A stretch of DNA of 64,000 nucleotides from positions 38,274-102,273 of the IMG/VR virus record IMGVR_UViG_3300023109_001262; one strand, given 5' to 3'. The notes beneath the pieces were generated by a model, which was not told where the DNA came from, made no database searches, and saw only the letters and a program-made list of their open reading frames with translations. Source of the DNA: a virus. Both the position numbers and the translations under genes were made by a program. Of the stretch, positions 1 to 9,575 are shown in pieces. Numbering within the stretch: position 1 is the stretch's first letter; each line of letters starts with the position of its first letter.

Positions 1-1
1 G

Positions 2-1222
2 CACGAAATTGAAGCAAATCCAGCGGCACTACACAACAGTAAGTTTAAAAAAGAACAACGTGCTAAGATGCTTAAAGGTGAGCGTCCTAAGGAGTGCGGA
101 TACTGTTGGAAAATTGAAGACTTAGATAAAAACTATTTTAGTGATAGACATTATAAAACAAGTGACTCTTGGGCCTGGGATAGATTTGAAGATATTGCTA
201 AAAGCAATCCACAAGACGATGTGTACCCAAGTTACTTAGAAGTATCATTTAGTAATGCTTGTAACTTTGCTTGTGCATACTGTTCACCTGAGATTAGTAG
301 CAAGTGGATGGAAGACGTAAAGCAACACGGAGAATATCCAACCAAGCACGGTTCGCATAATCTAGACTATTTAAAAGAGTCTGGTAAGATGCCAATACCT
401 AATAGAGAACATAATCCTTATGTAGAAGCATTTTGGAAATGGTTTCCTGATGCATTACCGCATTTAAAAGTGTTGCGTATCACAGGCGGCGAGCCTACTA
501 TGTCAAAAGATACCTGGAAGCTTCTAGATTATCTAATAGAAAATCCACGCAAAGGTTTAGACATTTCCATTAATACAAACGGATGTGTAGAAGATAAACT
601 AATTGACAAACTAATTTTAAAAGTTAACAAACTTGCAAAAGTAGGAGTTAAAGTTGACATATACACTAGTCTTGAAAGCACAGGCCGCCAGGCGGAATAT
701 GCTAGAGACGGATTAGTATACTATGATTGGGTTAAAAACATAGAGCGTTTGCTTTCTGAAACAAAAAGCACAGTTGCAATTATGACAACAATTAACATTC
801 TTAGCTTGCCTACATTCGTCGACTTTATTATGACGGTAATGGATTTGCGTAAACTTTATAATACTAGTTTTGAGTGTAATAGAGTGCCGTTGAGTATTAA
901 TATTATGCATTGGCCTCCGCATCTTCAATGTACTTTGCTCGATAAAGAACAACGTGTAAAGACTGCTAACACTATTGAAACACTTTGCAAAAGTTGGTTA
1001 AAATATTATACTAAAGAAAAGTATGCTAGAATATATTTAGAAGAGTTTGATCAAATACAAAGATTTTGTGATTATTTAAGAACCTCAGAACCAACAGTGG
1101 AACACAGAGAAGACTTTGTAAGATACATACAAGCGTACGACAAAAGAAGAAATAAAGATTTTGCAGAAATATTTCCACAGTATACACATTTATTAGAGGA
1201 ATGGAATGCCAAAGAAGACTGA
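2..1222 (+). CDS. Twitch-type radical SAM protein, 5'-truncated by the window edge
   Basis: The frame is open from the first bases of the window, so this is a partial gene; the first in-frame ATG (68) lies inside the conserved twitch region and is not the true start. The visible part begins in the N-terminal half-SPASM domain, with a CGYCWKIED box matching the next gene. The radical SAM CX3CX2C motif follows (CNFACAYC, C65/C69/C72 counted from the ATG at 68), and then the ITGGEP glycine motif for SAM binding. The family uses a [4Fe-4S] cluster to make a 5'-deoxyadenosyl radical. Substrate unknown. It is closest to the following gene, which it overlaps by 17 nt, suggesting recent duplication and coupled translation. 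Confidence 0.9.
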   Translation, partial: HEIEANPAALHNSKFKKEQRAKMLKGERPKECGYCWKIEDLDKNYFSDRHYKTSDSWAWDRFEDIAKSNPQDDVYPSYLEVSFSNACNFACAYCSPEISSKWMEDVKQHGEYPTKHGSHNLDYLKESGKMPIPNREHNPYVEAFWKWFPDALPHLKVLRITGGEPTMSKDTWKLLDYLIENPRKGLDISINTNGCVEDKLIDKLILKVNKLAKVGVKVDIYTSLESTGRQAEYARDGLVYYDWVKNIERLLSETKSTVAIMTTINILSLPTFVDFIMTVMDLRKLYNTSFECNRVPLSINIMHWPPHLQCTLLDKEQRVKTANTIETLCKSWLKYYTKEKYARIYLEEFDQIQRFCDYLRTSEPTVEHREDFVRYIQAYDKRRNKDFAEIFPQYTHLLEEWNAKED

Positions 1223-2654
1223 TGAAACGTTACAACAGTATCGTGATAGAGTATTAGACAATAAAAGTAAGAGTTTCTGCGGAGCCAAGTGGTTTAACGC
1301 TACTACCTGGCTTGGTAGTGGTACAACTGCTAGTTGTCATCACCCGCCTGCACATAAAATTCCATTAGTAGAAGTAGAAGCAGACTACACTGCTATTCAT
1401 AATACCAAGCATAAAAAAGAAATGCGCCGCCAAATGCAGACAGGTGAACGCCCAGCTGAGTGCGAGTATTGTTGGAAAATGGAAGATATGAAAAAGGATG
1501 CTGTCAGTGACAGAACCTTTAAAAGCATTATCTATTCTGATGAAGAGTTACAACGTGCATATGATATGGATCATCATGAGAATGTTAATCTAAAAACATT
1601 TGAGATTGCTTTTGATAGAACGTGTAACTTAGCATGTAGTTATTGCAATGCAAGTTTCTCAACTACGTGGGCTAAAGATATTAAAAAGAATGGCGAGTAC
1701 ACAAACTTAGTAAGTGATGGCGCTGGTGCATTTAGACAAGACGGCAGTTGGACACAACCTTACAAAGATGATGACGATAATCCTTACATTCAAGCGTTTT
1801 GGAAATGGTGGGATAATGGTTTAGCAGACAGTTTAGAGGAACTGCGTATCACTGGCGGCGAACCTTTAATGAGCGGAAACACTTGGAAGTTGTTTGATTG
1901 GTTTAATAAGCAAGATTCAGATATGCGTTTTGCAATTAATAGCAATCTAATTGCTAAAGATGCTATTATAGACAAGCTAATTGAGAAAACACAAGGTATG
2001 AATCACTTTGAGTTGTATACTAGTTGTGAAGCAGTAGGTGCTCAAGCAGATTATATTCGTGACGGACTAGATTATGACGAATGGACTAAAAATATTAAAC
2101 GTATACTAACAGAAGCAAATACTAAAGGCGTACACATTATGATGACTATTAACAGTCTTTGCTTGTTTAGTATTACAGAATTCTTAGATGATGTTTACAA
2201 ACTAAAAGAGCTCACACAAAGTAGAACGCCAACTGTAAGTTTAAACTTATTACGCTTTCCGAGTTTTCAATCACCGCTGGCATTGCCTAATCATATTAAG
2301 GATCATTGCCATAATAAATTGTCAACATGGTATGAAGCTAACAAAGACAAGCCGGGCTGGAGTGAGTTTGAAAAAGCAAGTATTGAACGTTTAATAGATT
2401 ACTTGGTAACTGTAGATGCTCCGCATAGACGTACAAGTAACCCTACTACACTATGGCGTGATTTTAAAACATTCTATGCACAGTATGATGTACGTAGAAA
2501 CAAAAGCCTAAGTGTATTTCCTAAAATACTAACAGACTGGGTCGATAGTATTCCAGATACTGATGCAAGCATTATGGAACTTGCAGAAAAAGAAGGTTGG
2601 ATATTAAAACCTGATAATAAAAACATAGAAATACCTTTGGCAACGTATGACTGA
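1206..2654 (+). CDS. Twitch-type radical SAM protein, paralogue 2
   Basis: 482 aa. Architecture is an N-terminal twitch/half-SPASM region (C25, C44, then CEYC at 86-89), a radical SAM core with CNLACSYC (C140, C144, C147), and an ITGGEP motif near residue 213. The C-terminal part carries the family's Y-D-x-R-R-N box. A twitch domain normally binds an auxiliary Fe-S cluster; here it precedes the core instead of following it, a layout known in uncharacterised marine phage proteins. The ATG lies within the end of the previous gene (17-nt overlap) and the stop overlaps the next start by 8 nt. Reaction and substrate unknown. Confidence 0.92.
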   Translation: MPKKTDETLQQYRDRVLDNKSKSFCGAKWFNATTWLGSGTTASCHHPPAHKIPLVEVEADYTAIHNTKHKKEMRRQMQTGERPAECEYCWKMEDMKKDAVSDRTFKSIIYSDEELQRAYDMDHHENVNLKTFEIAFDRTCNLACSYCNASFSTTWAKDIKKNGEYTNLVSDGAGAFRQDGSWTQPYKDDDDNPYIQAFWKWWDNGLADSLEELRITGGEPLMSGNTWKLFDWFNKQDSDMRFAINSNLIAKDAIIDKLIEKTQGMNHFELYTSCEAVGAQADYIRDGLDYDEWTKNIKRILTEANTKGVHIMMTINSLCLFSITEFLDDVYKLKELTQSRTPTVSLNLLRFPSFQSPLALPNHIKDHCHNKLSTWYEANKDKPGWSEFEKASIERLIDYLVTVDAPHRRTSNPTTLWRDFKTFYAQYDVRRNKSLSVFPKILTDWVDSIPDTDASIMELAEKEGWILKPDNKNIEIPLATYD

Positions 2655-3957
2655 TAAAATTGGACCTTACTTTTGCACAGCACCCTGGACACATACTTAC
2701 GTTAGCCCGCAAGGCGAGCGTAGGTTGTGTTGTGCTAGTAGAGAAGATGCAAGTTTTCAAAAGCAGTATATAGATGCAGGTGATAAAGACAACACTGAAT
2801 TTGATCCAATAACACTCGAAGAACATTGGAACAGCGATTATATGAAAGATATTCGTAAGCGTATGTTAGCCGGAGAAAAACTAAGCCAGTGCGATGTGTG
2901 TAATAATCAAGTATTAAATTTACATACATACAAAAACTATTTTACTAATACACTATTTCCGCACAAAGTCGAAGACATAATAGCTAGTACAAAAGAAGAC
3001 GGCTACACAACTATGCAACCAATTAGTTTTGATTATCGTATAAGCAATCTTTGTAATTTTAAATGTCGCATGTGCGGTGAACAACTTAGTTCAAGTTGGG
3101 AAACTGAAAAGATTAAACATAATGTAGTTAACTACAAACGTGAAAAATGGATGCAACCAGACACACGAAAGAAGATTGCTACATTTCAAAAAGAAGTTCT
3201 CGAAACAGAACTACAAACAGCAGTTGACAAAGGCATTGTAGAGGAGTTATACTGGGTAGGCGGCGAGCCACTTATGTATGATATACATTGGCGTATTATG
3301 CAACAGCTAGTAGACGAAGAAAAAAGCCAAGACGTAGTTGTACGTTATAATACAAACTTGAGCAGAACACACTACAAGAATTATAAACTGTACGACATGC
3401 TAGATAACTTCAAACGTGTTAACCTTTGTGCTAGTATAGACGGGGTAGGCGAAGTCGGCGAATACATTAGAACAGGACTCAAATGGGACGAGTGGCTACA
3501 AAACTTCAAAGATGGCATGTTTCTTATCAATAAGTATGGAGACGATGCATTAGTATTTGATGTTACACTAACAACTCCGGGATTGTTTGATTTGAAACGT
3601 ATGTTTGATGTAGTTACAGAATTAGATGTTAAGAGTTACTTTAAAATTACATTTGCATTTGACCCTAGTGTTCTAATGAGTCCTATGTGTTTGCCAAGAG
3701 AAGTATTAGATGAGCAAATACACAAACTACTAGACTACATTAAGCCTAGAGTTACACACAAAACTCGTGTGTACCAAGAAACATTAGAAAACATGCTTGA
3801 ACGCAAAACGTTTGAAGAAGAATACACTGACTATAAAGATGGTTGGAGACGAGGTAAAAAGAATATAATGTTTATAGAAAGCATCAGAACGCAAGACGTT
3901 ACATTTAGAGACACTCTTAGTGACGCAGGTAAAGAATGGTGGGATAGCATTGAGTAA
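2647..3957 (+). CDS. Twitch-type radical SAM protein, paralogue 3
   Basis: 436 aa. The N-terminal twitch signature is complete: FCTAPWTH with C10, a CC pair at 28-29 after a Gly, a HWNSDYMKDIRKRM helix, then CDVC at 82-85. The radical SAM motif is CNFKCRMC (C136, C140, C143), followed by WVGGEP. Downstream, SIDG-x-x-x-x-x-EYIR matches its paralogues. All cluster cysteines are kept, so it is predicted to be active. The start overlaps the previous stop in ATGACTGA. Substrate unknown. Confidence 0.93.
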   Translation: MTDKIGPYFCTAPWTHTYVSPQGERRLCCASREDASFQKQYIDAGDKDNTEFDPITLEEHWNSDYMKDIRKRMLAGEKLSQCDVCNNQVLNLHTYKNYFTNTLFPHKVEDIIASTKEDGYTTMQPISFDYRISNLCNFKCRMCGEQLSSSWETEKIKHNVVNYKREKWMQPDTRKKIATFQKEVLETELQTAVDKGIVEELYWVGGEPLMYDIHWRIMQQLVDEEKSQDVVVRYNTNLSRTHYKNYKLYDMLDNFKRVNLCASIDGVGEVGEYIRTGLKWDEWLQNFKDGMFLINKYGDDALVFDVTLTTPGLFDLKRMFDVVTELDVKSYFKITFAFDPSVLMSPMCLPREVLDEQIHKLLDYIKPRVTHKTRVYQETLENMLERKTFEEEYTDYKDGWRRGKKNIMFIESIRTQDVTFRDTLSDAGKEWWDSIE

Positions 3958-5137
3958 TACATTTTGCCCTTTACCGTGGACACACTTAGCAACACATCCG
4001 CACGGTAGTGTTACACTTTGCTGTGAAAGCGATATGACGAATCGTGCAAGCGAATCTCAAAATTTACCACGTGAATTTATCACACTGCACAACTCAGAGT
4101 ATGATTTTAAAAAAATAATGAACTCAGACTTGTTTAAACAAGTGCGCAAAGACATGCTAGAAGGTAAACAGCCAGCACCTTGTACAAAGTGTTACAAACT
4201 AGAAACACTAGGCAATCAAAGCAAACGTACCCGAGACACAGAGTTGCTGGACTTTAGCATAGAAGATGCACAGCGTATTACACAAACAGACGGCACACTA
4301 GATGAAGTTAACTTTGAGTTTATTGAACTGCGACTAGGCAATATTTGCAACCTAGCATGTCGCAGTTGCAATCCACAGAGCAGTTCAAAATGGAAGAGCG
4401 ACTGGGAAAAACTAAATGAGCGTAAATTTGATATGCCACAAAGCATGTTTGATTGGCCCTTAGATGAACGCTTTTGGGTAAGTCTAGCAGAACATTGTAA
4501 TAACACACGCAAAGTATACATTAACGGCGGCGAACCTCTGCTAGTAGACAAGCACATGCGCTTCTTAGAGTTTTTGATTACCAAAGATTTGGCTAAGAAT
4601 ATTACACTAGTATACAGTACCAACAGTACAATCATAAACGACAAGTACGTTAACTTGTGGAACAAGTTTAAGCAGGTTGAGTTTATGGTGAGTATTGATT
4701 GTTTAGAAGACCGCAATAATTATTTGCGTCATCCTGCTAAGTGGAATAATATAATAGAAGCATTTGATTGGTTACATAGCTTAGGACATAAAAGTTATGT
4801 GTTACAAACAGTAAGTGTAATGAACATATACTATATCAAAGAGTTTTGGGAGTTCTTTAGAAGCAAGGGTGTTAATGTATCACATAATATGGTACATCAT
4901 CCTAACTATTACAGTGCAGCAAATGCGCCTCAACATGCCAAACAAGCAGTATTAGACAAGATTGTCGGCATGCCGTTCTATGGTAGTATAAATAATTTTT
5001 TAAGTCAAGAATCAAACACACTAGCATTTGAACAGTTCTTCAAAGAGAACGAAAGACTAGATGCTATACGTAAACAGAGTTACGCAGAGACGTTTAAAGA
5101 GTGGCACAACATAATAAAGGCAAACAATGACAGATAA
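3950..5137 (+). CDS. Twitch-type radical SAM protein, paralogue 4 (TTG start likely)
   Basis: 395 aa from the TTG at 3950; an in-frame GTG at 3920 would add 10 residues. I prefer the TTG because its 8-nt overlap with the previous stop copies the other junctions and puts the PWTH twitch motif at the usual distance from the start (C6, CC at 24-25, C78 and C81). The radical SAM motif is CNLACRSC (C133, C137, C140), followed by NGGEP. SIDC replaces the SIDG seen in paralogue 3. Function unknown; likely cotranslated with its neighbours. Confidence 0.9.
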   Translation: MSNTFCPLPWTHLATHPHGSVTLCCESDMTNRASESQNLPREFITLHNSEYDFKKIMNSDLFKQVRKDMLEGKQPAPCTKCYKLETLGNQSKRTRDTELLDFSIEDAQRITQTDGTLDEVNFEFIELRLGNICNLACRSCNPQSSSKWKSDWEKLNERKFDMPQSMFDWPLDERFWVSLAEHCNNTRKVYINGGEPLLVDKHMRFLEFLITKDLAKNITLVYSTNSTIINDKYVNLWNKFKQVEFMVSIDCLEDRNNYLRHPAKWNNIIEAFDWLHSLGHKSYVLQTVSVMNIYYIKEFWEFFRSKGVNVSHNMVHHPNYYSAANAPQHAKQAVLDKIVGMPFYGSINNFLSQESNTLAFEQFFKENERLDAIRKQSYAETFKEWHNIIKANNDR

Positions 5138-6317
5138 ATTATGCGCTGCACCGTGGGTGCATCTACACACATTTCCGAGTGGGCAAGTTTATCCTTGTTG
5201 CCTTACACCTATGGAATTTCCTGTAGGAAATCTAAATAACCAATCCTTAGAAGAAGTTTGGAATAACGAAAAAATACGTAATATTCGTAAACAAATGATT
5301 GCAGGTATAGAGCCAGAAAGCTGTAAACGATGCTTCGAACAAGAAAAACACGGCAAAGATAGCTTTAGAGAGCATATGAATCAAACGTTTCCAAATTATG
5401 AAAATCTAATACAAACCACCGCTGCTGACGGTTCGTTAGATAATATGGATCTTCGTTATTGGGATTTTAGATTTTCAAACATTTGTAATATGAAATGCAG
5501 AAGCTGCGGACCTCAACTTAGCACCGGTTGGTATGAAGATACTAAAAAGATATGGGGCAGTCTTCCTAACGATATACCTGATAAAATTAAGCAATTTGAT
5601 TTATGGGACCAAATTCTTCCGTTTTTTGATACTGTAGAAGAGATTTATTTTGCAGGCGGCGAGCCTCTTATAATGGAAGAACATTATAGAATTTTAAAAA
5701 AGTTAGAAGAAATAGATAGGTATGACGTTCGTCTAAAGTATAATACAAATTTTAGTCAGATGAAATACAAAAAGCTAGACGCTTTAGAAACATGGGCTAA
5801 GTTTAAAGATGTCGAAGTAGGTGCTAGTTTTGATGGCTACGGCAAACAAGCAGAATATATCCGAAAAGGAACTGATTGGGATCAAATCTATCAAAATAGG
5901 TTAAAACAAAAAGAAATAGCGCCTAATGTTAACTTTTTTGTAAACTTTACATTAAGCGTAATGAATAGTTTGCATATTATTGATTTCCATCATTATGCAG
6001 TAGAGTCTAAATTAATAGATACCTACGATAATTTACATATTAACTTTGTACATTCGCCTGAACATATGAGCTTACAAGCATTGCCGCCAAAGCTAAAAGA
6101 AACAGTAAAAGCAGCCTATAAAAAGCATATAAGTTTTTTAAAAGAAAATTTGCAGAATCGCTCCGCTGCTCAGTTTGAAAGTTCTATTAGTTTTATGGAA
6201 TCAGAAGACAAATATATCTTAAATTCTAAATTTAAAGATTATATGAAAACATTAGATGACATACGCAATGAGTCGTTTATAGACACGTTCCCGGAATTAA
6301 AAGAAATGCTTGAATGA
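5127..6317 (+). CDS. Twitch-type radical SAM protein, paralogue 5
   Basis: 396 aa. The N-terminus is the clearest half-SPASM of the set: CAAPWVH (C6), CC at 24-25, a GNLNNQSLEEVWNN box, then CKRC at 66-69. The radical SAM motif is CNMKCRSC (C120, C124, C127), followed by FAGGEP. The C-terminus has the family L-D-x-I-R-N box. It overlaps the previous gene by 11 nt and the next by 4 nt (ATGA). Predicted auxiliary cluster plus SAM cluster; substrate unknown. Confidence 0.93.
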   Translation: MTDKLCAAPWVHLHTFPSGQVYPCCLTPMEFPVGNLNNQSLEEVWNNEKIRNIRKQMIAGIEPESCKRCFEQEKHGKDSFREHMNQTFPNYENLIQTTAADGSLDNMDLRYWDFRFSNICNMKCRSCGPQLSTGWYEDTKKIWGSLPNDIPDKIKQFDLWDQILPFFDTVEEIYFAGGEPLIMEEHYRILKKLEEIDRYDVRLKYNTNFSQMKYKKLDALETWAKFKDVEVGASFDGYGKQAEYIRKGTDWDQIYQNRLKQKEIAPNVNFFVNFTLSVMNSLHIIDFHHYAVESKLIDTYDNLHINFVHSPEHMSLQALPPKLKETVKAAYKKHISFLKENLQNRSAAQFESSISFMESEDKYILNSKFKDYMKTLDDIRNESFIDTFPELKEMLE

Positions 6318-7624
6318 TAAATTTATATTACGATAATATAATTGACGGCGTTCCGGCACCTAACGGTACATTTAATTTTGAAATATCTAAAGACGCTCGG
6401 AGAATTCCATACGTTAAAGATTATAGAGCAGAGATGCCTATAGCAAAGTTTAATACGTTTTATTTTGTAATGAAAGCAAATAAAACAGTAGTAAACCTTG
6501 TGTCAGGCAAGCCTAAAAATATTAAAAATTTATATTATCCTATTGAATTAAATTATTCTTATTACGGCTGGAATAGAAACTTAACAGCACTAATATCCCC
6601 TAGAGCTAAAAGTTTAATAAAAAAGGGAAGGTTAAAATTATTAATTTTAGCTCCGAGGCTAGCCGGTAATTCTTTTATTATTGAACAGTTAAAGCAAAGA
6701 GTTGACGAAATAGTAGAATTACTTGGTATTAAAAAAAGCCAAATATACATTGTGCTAGGAGAATTAAATAATGTATATAGGACGTTGTTAGACACTAAAA
6801 ACGTTTTTGGTATAGATTGGTGGCAAATATATATGCAATTAGTTTATAAAGTTCGAAGTGGATTGTCGTCATTATCGTGGATATGTGAAGATCCATTTTT
6901 AAAGATATCAAAAGATTTGACTATTGACCACGAAAATTGGAACCCTAAAAAAGTTTACAATACTTCGTTTACAAATTATTTTCAGACAGATGTAACTGTA
7001 TTTCTTGAGTTGGCTCATAATAACTTACTTGATGACGGGTATGTTAAGTTAAATTCAAGTAACTATAATTTATCTAAAACAATATCGCCTATGCTAGTTA
7101 ATCCTAGATCTTCGCAACTTGAAAAAGAATCTAAACAAGGATTATTAAAACATATAGACAATTATTCGCAAGAAGTTAACAATACGTTAATGAATTACAA
7201 TATCGAAGAATACCAAGATACAGTATTATCTATATTGTGTGATGACATTGAGATTGATGTTAATACTCAGTATAAACAAGAGGTAGCATCATTTACGTTA
7301 GGACCTAACGTATGGAAACACATATATATCGGACACCCTGCGGCTATTATAGGATGTTCGTCGGTCCATAATTACCTTAATAATCAAGGATATTTTAGTT
7401 GCAATGCATTAATTAATCAACATTATGATACAATGTACGATCCTACAAACCGTGCAGAGCATATTAGAAAAAATATTGAATATCTAAAAAGTCTTAGTAG
7501 TGAAGATATAAGCGAATTAATAGCAGAAGCAATACCGTTTTTAAAAAAGAATCGTGAAATATTTTTAACAAGACGCATGCAGCCTAAATTTTTATCACTT
7601 TTTGTTGACATGAATAACAATTGA
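6314..7624 (+). CDS. Unknown protein embedded in the radical SAM operon
   Basis: 436 aa, not recognised. It is rich in Asn, Tyr, Lys and Ile with no signal peptide or clear membrane segment. It has no CX3CX2C motif, so it is not another radical SAM enzyme. The C-terminal quarter (GHPAAIIGCSSVHNYLNNQGY) resembles wording seen in uncharacterised marine phage proteins, but I cannot assign a family. ATGA overlap with the preceding radical SAM gene and a 16-nt gap to the next gene suggest the same transcript. It could be a partner or substrate-handling protein of the pathway; that is inference from position only. Confidence 0.75.
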   Translation: MINLYYDNIIDGVPAPNGTFNFEISKDARRIPYVKDYRAEMPIAKFNTFYFVMKANKTVVNLVSGKPKNIKNLYYPIELNYSYYGWNRNLTALISPRAKSLIKKGRLKLLILAPRLAGNSFIIEQLKQRVDEIVELLGIKKSQIYIVLGELNNVYRTLLDTKNVFGIDWWQIYMQLVYKVRSGLSSLSWICEDPFLKISKDLTIDHENWNPKKVYNTSFTNYFQTDVTVFLELAHNNLLDDGYVKLNSSNYNLSKTISPMLVNPRSSQLEKESKQGLLKHIDNYSQEVNNTLMNYNIEEYQDTVLSILCDDIEIDVNTQYKQEVASFTLGPNVWKHIYIGHPAAIIGCSSVHNYLNNQGYFSCNALINQHYDTMYDPTNRAEHIRKNIEYLKSLSSEDISELIAEAIPFLKKNREIFLTRRMQPKFLSLFVDMNNN

Positions 7625-7640
7625 GTTTATAATATACATA

Positions 7641-9575
7641 ATGTATGATATCATTTTTATTAATAATAATTCTAAATATGCACAGGTCTCTTGGAATAAG
7701 TTAAAACAACAGTATCCAAGAGCAAAGTCTGCTGATAGTTTTGAGCAAGCTCAAAAAATAGTGTTTACAAAAATGTTTTGGGTTGTTTGGCCCGATATCG
7801 ATATTGCAGATGATTTTAAATTTGATTATCGTGCAGACGAATATAGTCAAGAATATGTTCATACATTTTTAAATAGAGATACTTATGACGGTGTAATACT
7901 TGTACCCAAACGTGCTGAAATATCAGAACGTGAATTGCGCCATAGATTCTTTATAAACAAAAAAGAAGTAGATATTGTAGCAAGTACACCTAAGCCGTTT
8001 GACTTGTATTACATTGACACTTGGGAAGACTACGAATATGCACTTGAAAATAGTTCAACAGAAATGTTTTGGGCAGTATCGCATAACTTAAAATATAGTC
8101 TATCATACATAAACAACTTTTATTTTAGTCACCATAACAGTTACGACAGGAAAGAAAATCATGCATTTGTACATGAGGTTGATGGAAGGAAATTATACAA
8201 TGGCGTATTCTTATGTTCGCAAAACAAACCTCTCAACAAAAAACAAATAGACTACAGATTCTTAGTAAACGCTAAACAGTGGGACGATGTAGTAAGTGGT
8301 CCTAGGCAGTATGAGATATATGCAGTAACTAACTATAATGATTATCTAGATATAATAGATCATTGTCCTACAGAGATGTTTTGGATGATACCTTCTCATG
8401 TTCAAGTACGTGATGATTTTAACTTTGAAATGTACTTTAGTCATGAAAGTGAATACGATAGAAAAATAAATCATGTATTTAAGAACGGCGAATACTACGA
8501 TGGTATTATTCTATGTAGTAAACATGCACCTATTAGCGAGCGAGAATTTAAGTATAAATTTATTACTAATAAAAAAGAACATGACGTAATTGCAAGCGAT
8601 GCATTAGAATATGATAAAATTGTAGTCAACACATATGAAGAATTTTGTGAATTAGGACAAAAAGTTAGCACAGACTTCTTTTATGTAATACCTAATGACG
8701 TAGACGTAGACTGGGACTTTAACTATCATATACCTTACTACGAACGTGAAAACATACACGTATTTAAAAACGGCAAGTACCACGACGGTGTGTTTCTAAT
8801 ACACAAAGATAAGTCACTTGCACAACGTGAGTTTGATTATAGGTTCTTTGTAAATAAAAAAGAAATTGATATAACTGTTAGTACGCCTAAACCATATGAC
8901 ATTGTGTTTATTAGTTATAATGAACCTAACGCAGATGATAACTATCGTTTGCTTACAGACCGTTTTCCTAGAGCAAAACGAGTACACGGTGTAAAAGGCA
9001 TTCATCAAGCACACATTGAAGCAGCAAAGCTATGTACAACAAATATGTTTTTTGTTGTAGACGGGGATGCACAAGTATTAGAAGATTTTGTGTTTGAACA
9101 TCAAGTTCCTAAATGGCAAAGAGATCAAGTGTTTGTTTGGCGCAGTCGTAATCCTATTAATGATTTAGAATATGGTTACGGAGGAATTAAACTGTTTCCG
9201 GTAAGAGAAACACTTAACATGGACGTTACTAAAACTGACATGACTACAAGCATTAGTCCTAAATTTAATGCTATGGAAAGTGTAAGTAACATCACAACAT
9301 TTAACACAGACGCCTTTTCAACATGGAAAAGTGCTTTTAGAGAATGCTGTAAATTAGCAAGTAAAACAATCCGTGGACAAGTAGATAATGAAACAGAAGA
9401 AAGACTTAAACAATGGTGCGAAGTAGGGCACGATGCACTATACGGAAAATATGCTATACATGGTGCATGTAGCGGCCGTAATTGGGGTAATGACAATAAG
9501 CATTATCCGGATAAACTAAATTTAATTAACGACTTTGATTGGTTATATGAAGAATTTTCAAAACATACCTTTTGA
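7641..9575 (+). CDS. Repeat protein with five related ~100-residue modules and a DGD motif
   Basis: 644 aa. Four modules (about 1-116, 117-221, 222-322, 323-416) share the order: hydrophobic start (YDIIFI, FDLYYI, YEIYAV, YDKIVV), an M/F-FW/Y-x-[VI] box, H-x-F-x-N-G-x-x-Y-x-G-V, and RE-[FL]-x-Y-[RK]-F-x-x-N-K-K-E. The fifth (417 to end) is longer and carries MFFVVDGDAQV (DGD at 474-476). DXD motifs bind metal and nucleotide-sugar in GT-A glycosyltransferases, so the last module may be catalytic and the others degenerate or binding modules. Alternatively the whole protein is a repeat scaffold. The end overlaps the next gene by about 29 nt. Confidence 0.85.
   Translation: MYDIIFINNNSKYAQVSWNKLKQQYPRAKSADSFEQAQKIVFTKMFWVVWPDIDIADDFKFDYRADEYSQEYVHTFLNRDTYDGVILVPKRAEISERELRHRFFINKKEVDIVASTPKPFDLYYIDTWEDYEYALENSSTEMFWAVSHNLKYSLSYINNFYFSHHNSYDRKENHAFVHEVDGRKLYNGVFLCSQNKPLNKKQIDYRFLVNAKQWDDVVSGPRQYEIYAVTNYNDYLDIIDHCPTEMFWMIPSHVQVRDDFNFEMYFSHESEYDRKINHVFKNGEYYDGIILCSKHAPISEREFKYKFITNKKEHDVIASDALEYDKIVVNTYEEFCELGQKVSTDFFYVIPNDVDVDWDFNYHIPYYERENIHVFKNGKYHDGVFLIHKDKSLAQREFDYRFFVNKKEIDITVSTPKPYDIVFISYNEPNADDNYRLLTDRFPRAKRVHGVKGIHQAHIEAAKLCTTNMFFVVDGDAQVLEDFVFEHQVPKWQRDQVFVWRSRNPINDLEYGYGGIKLFPVRETLNMDVTKTDMTTSISPKFNAMESVSNITTFNTDAFSTWKSAFRECCKLASKTIRGQVDNETEERLKQWCEVGHDALYGKYAIHGACSGRNWGNDNKHYPDKLNLINDFDWLYEEFSKHTF

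Noticed and set aside
2-6317. One broken large radical SAM gene split by frameshifts
   Set aside because: Each frame has its own complete CX3CX2C and, where its N-terminus is visible, its own twitch motif; the junctions are regular start/stop overlaps.
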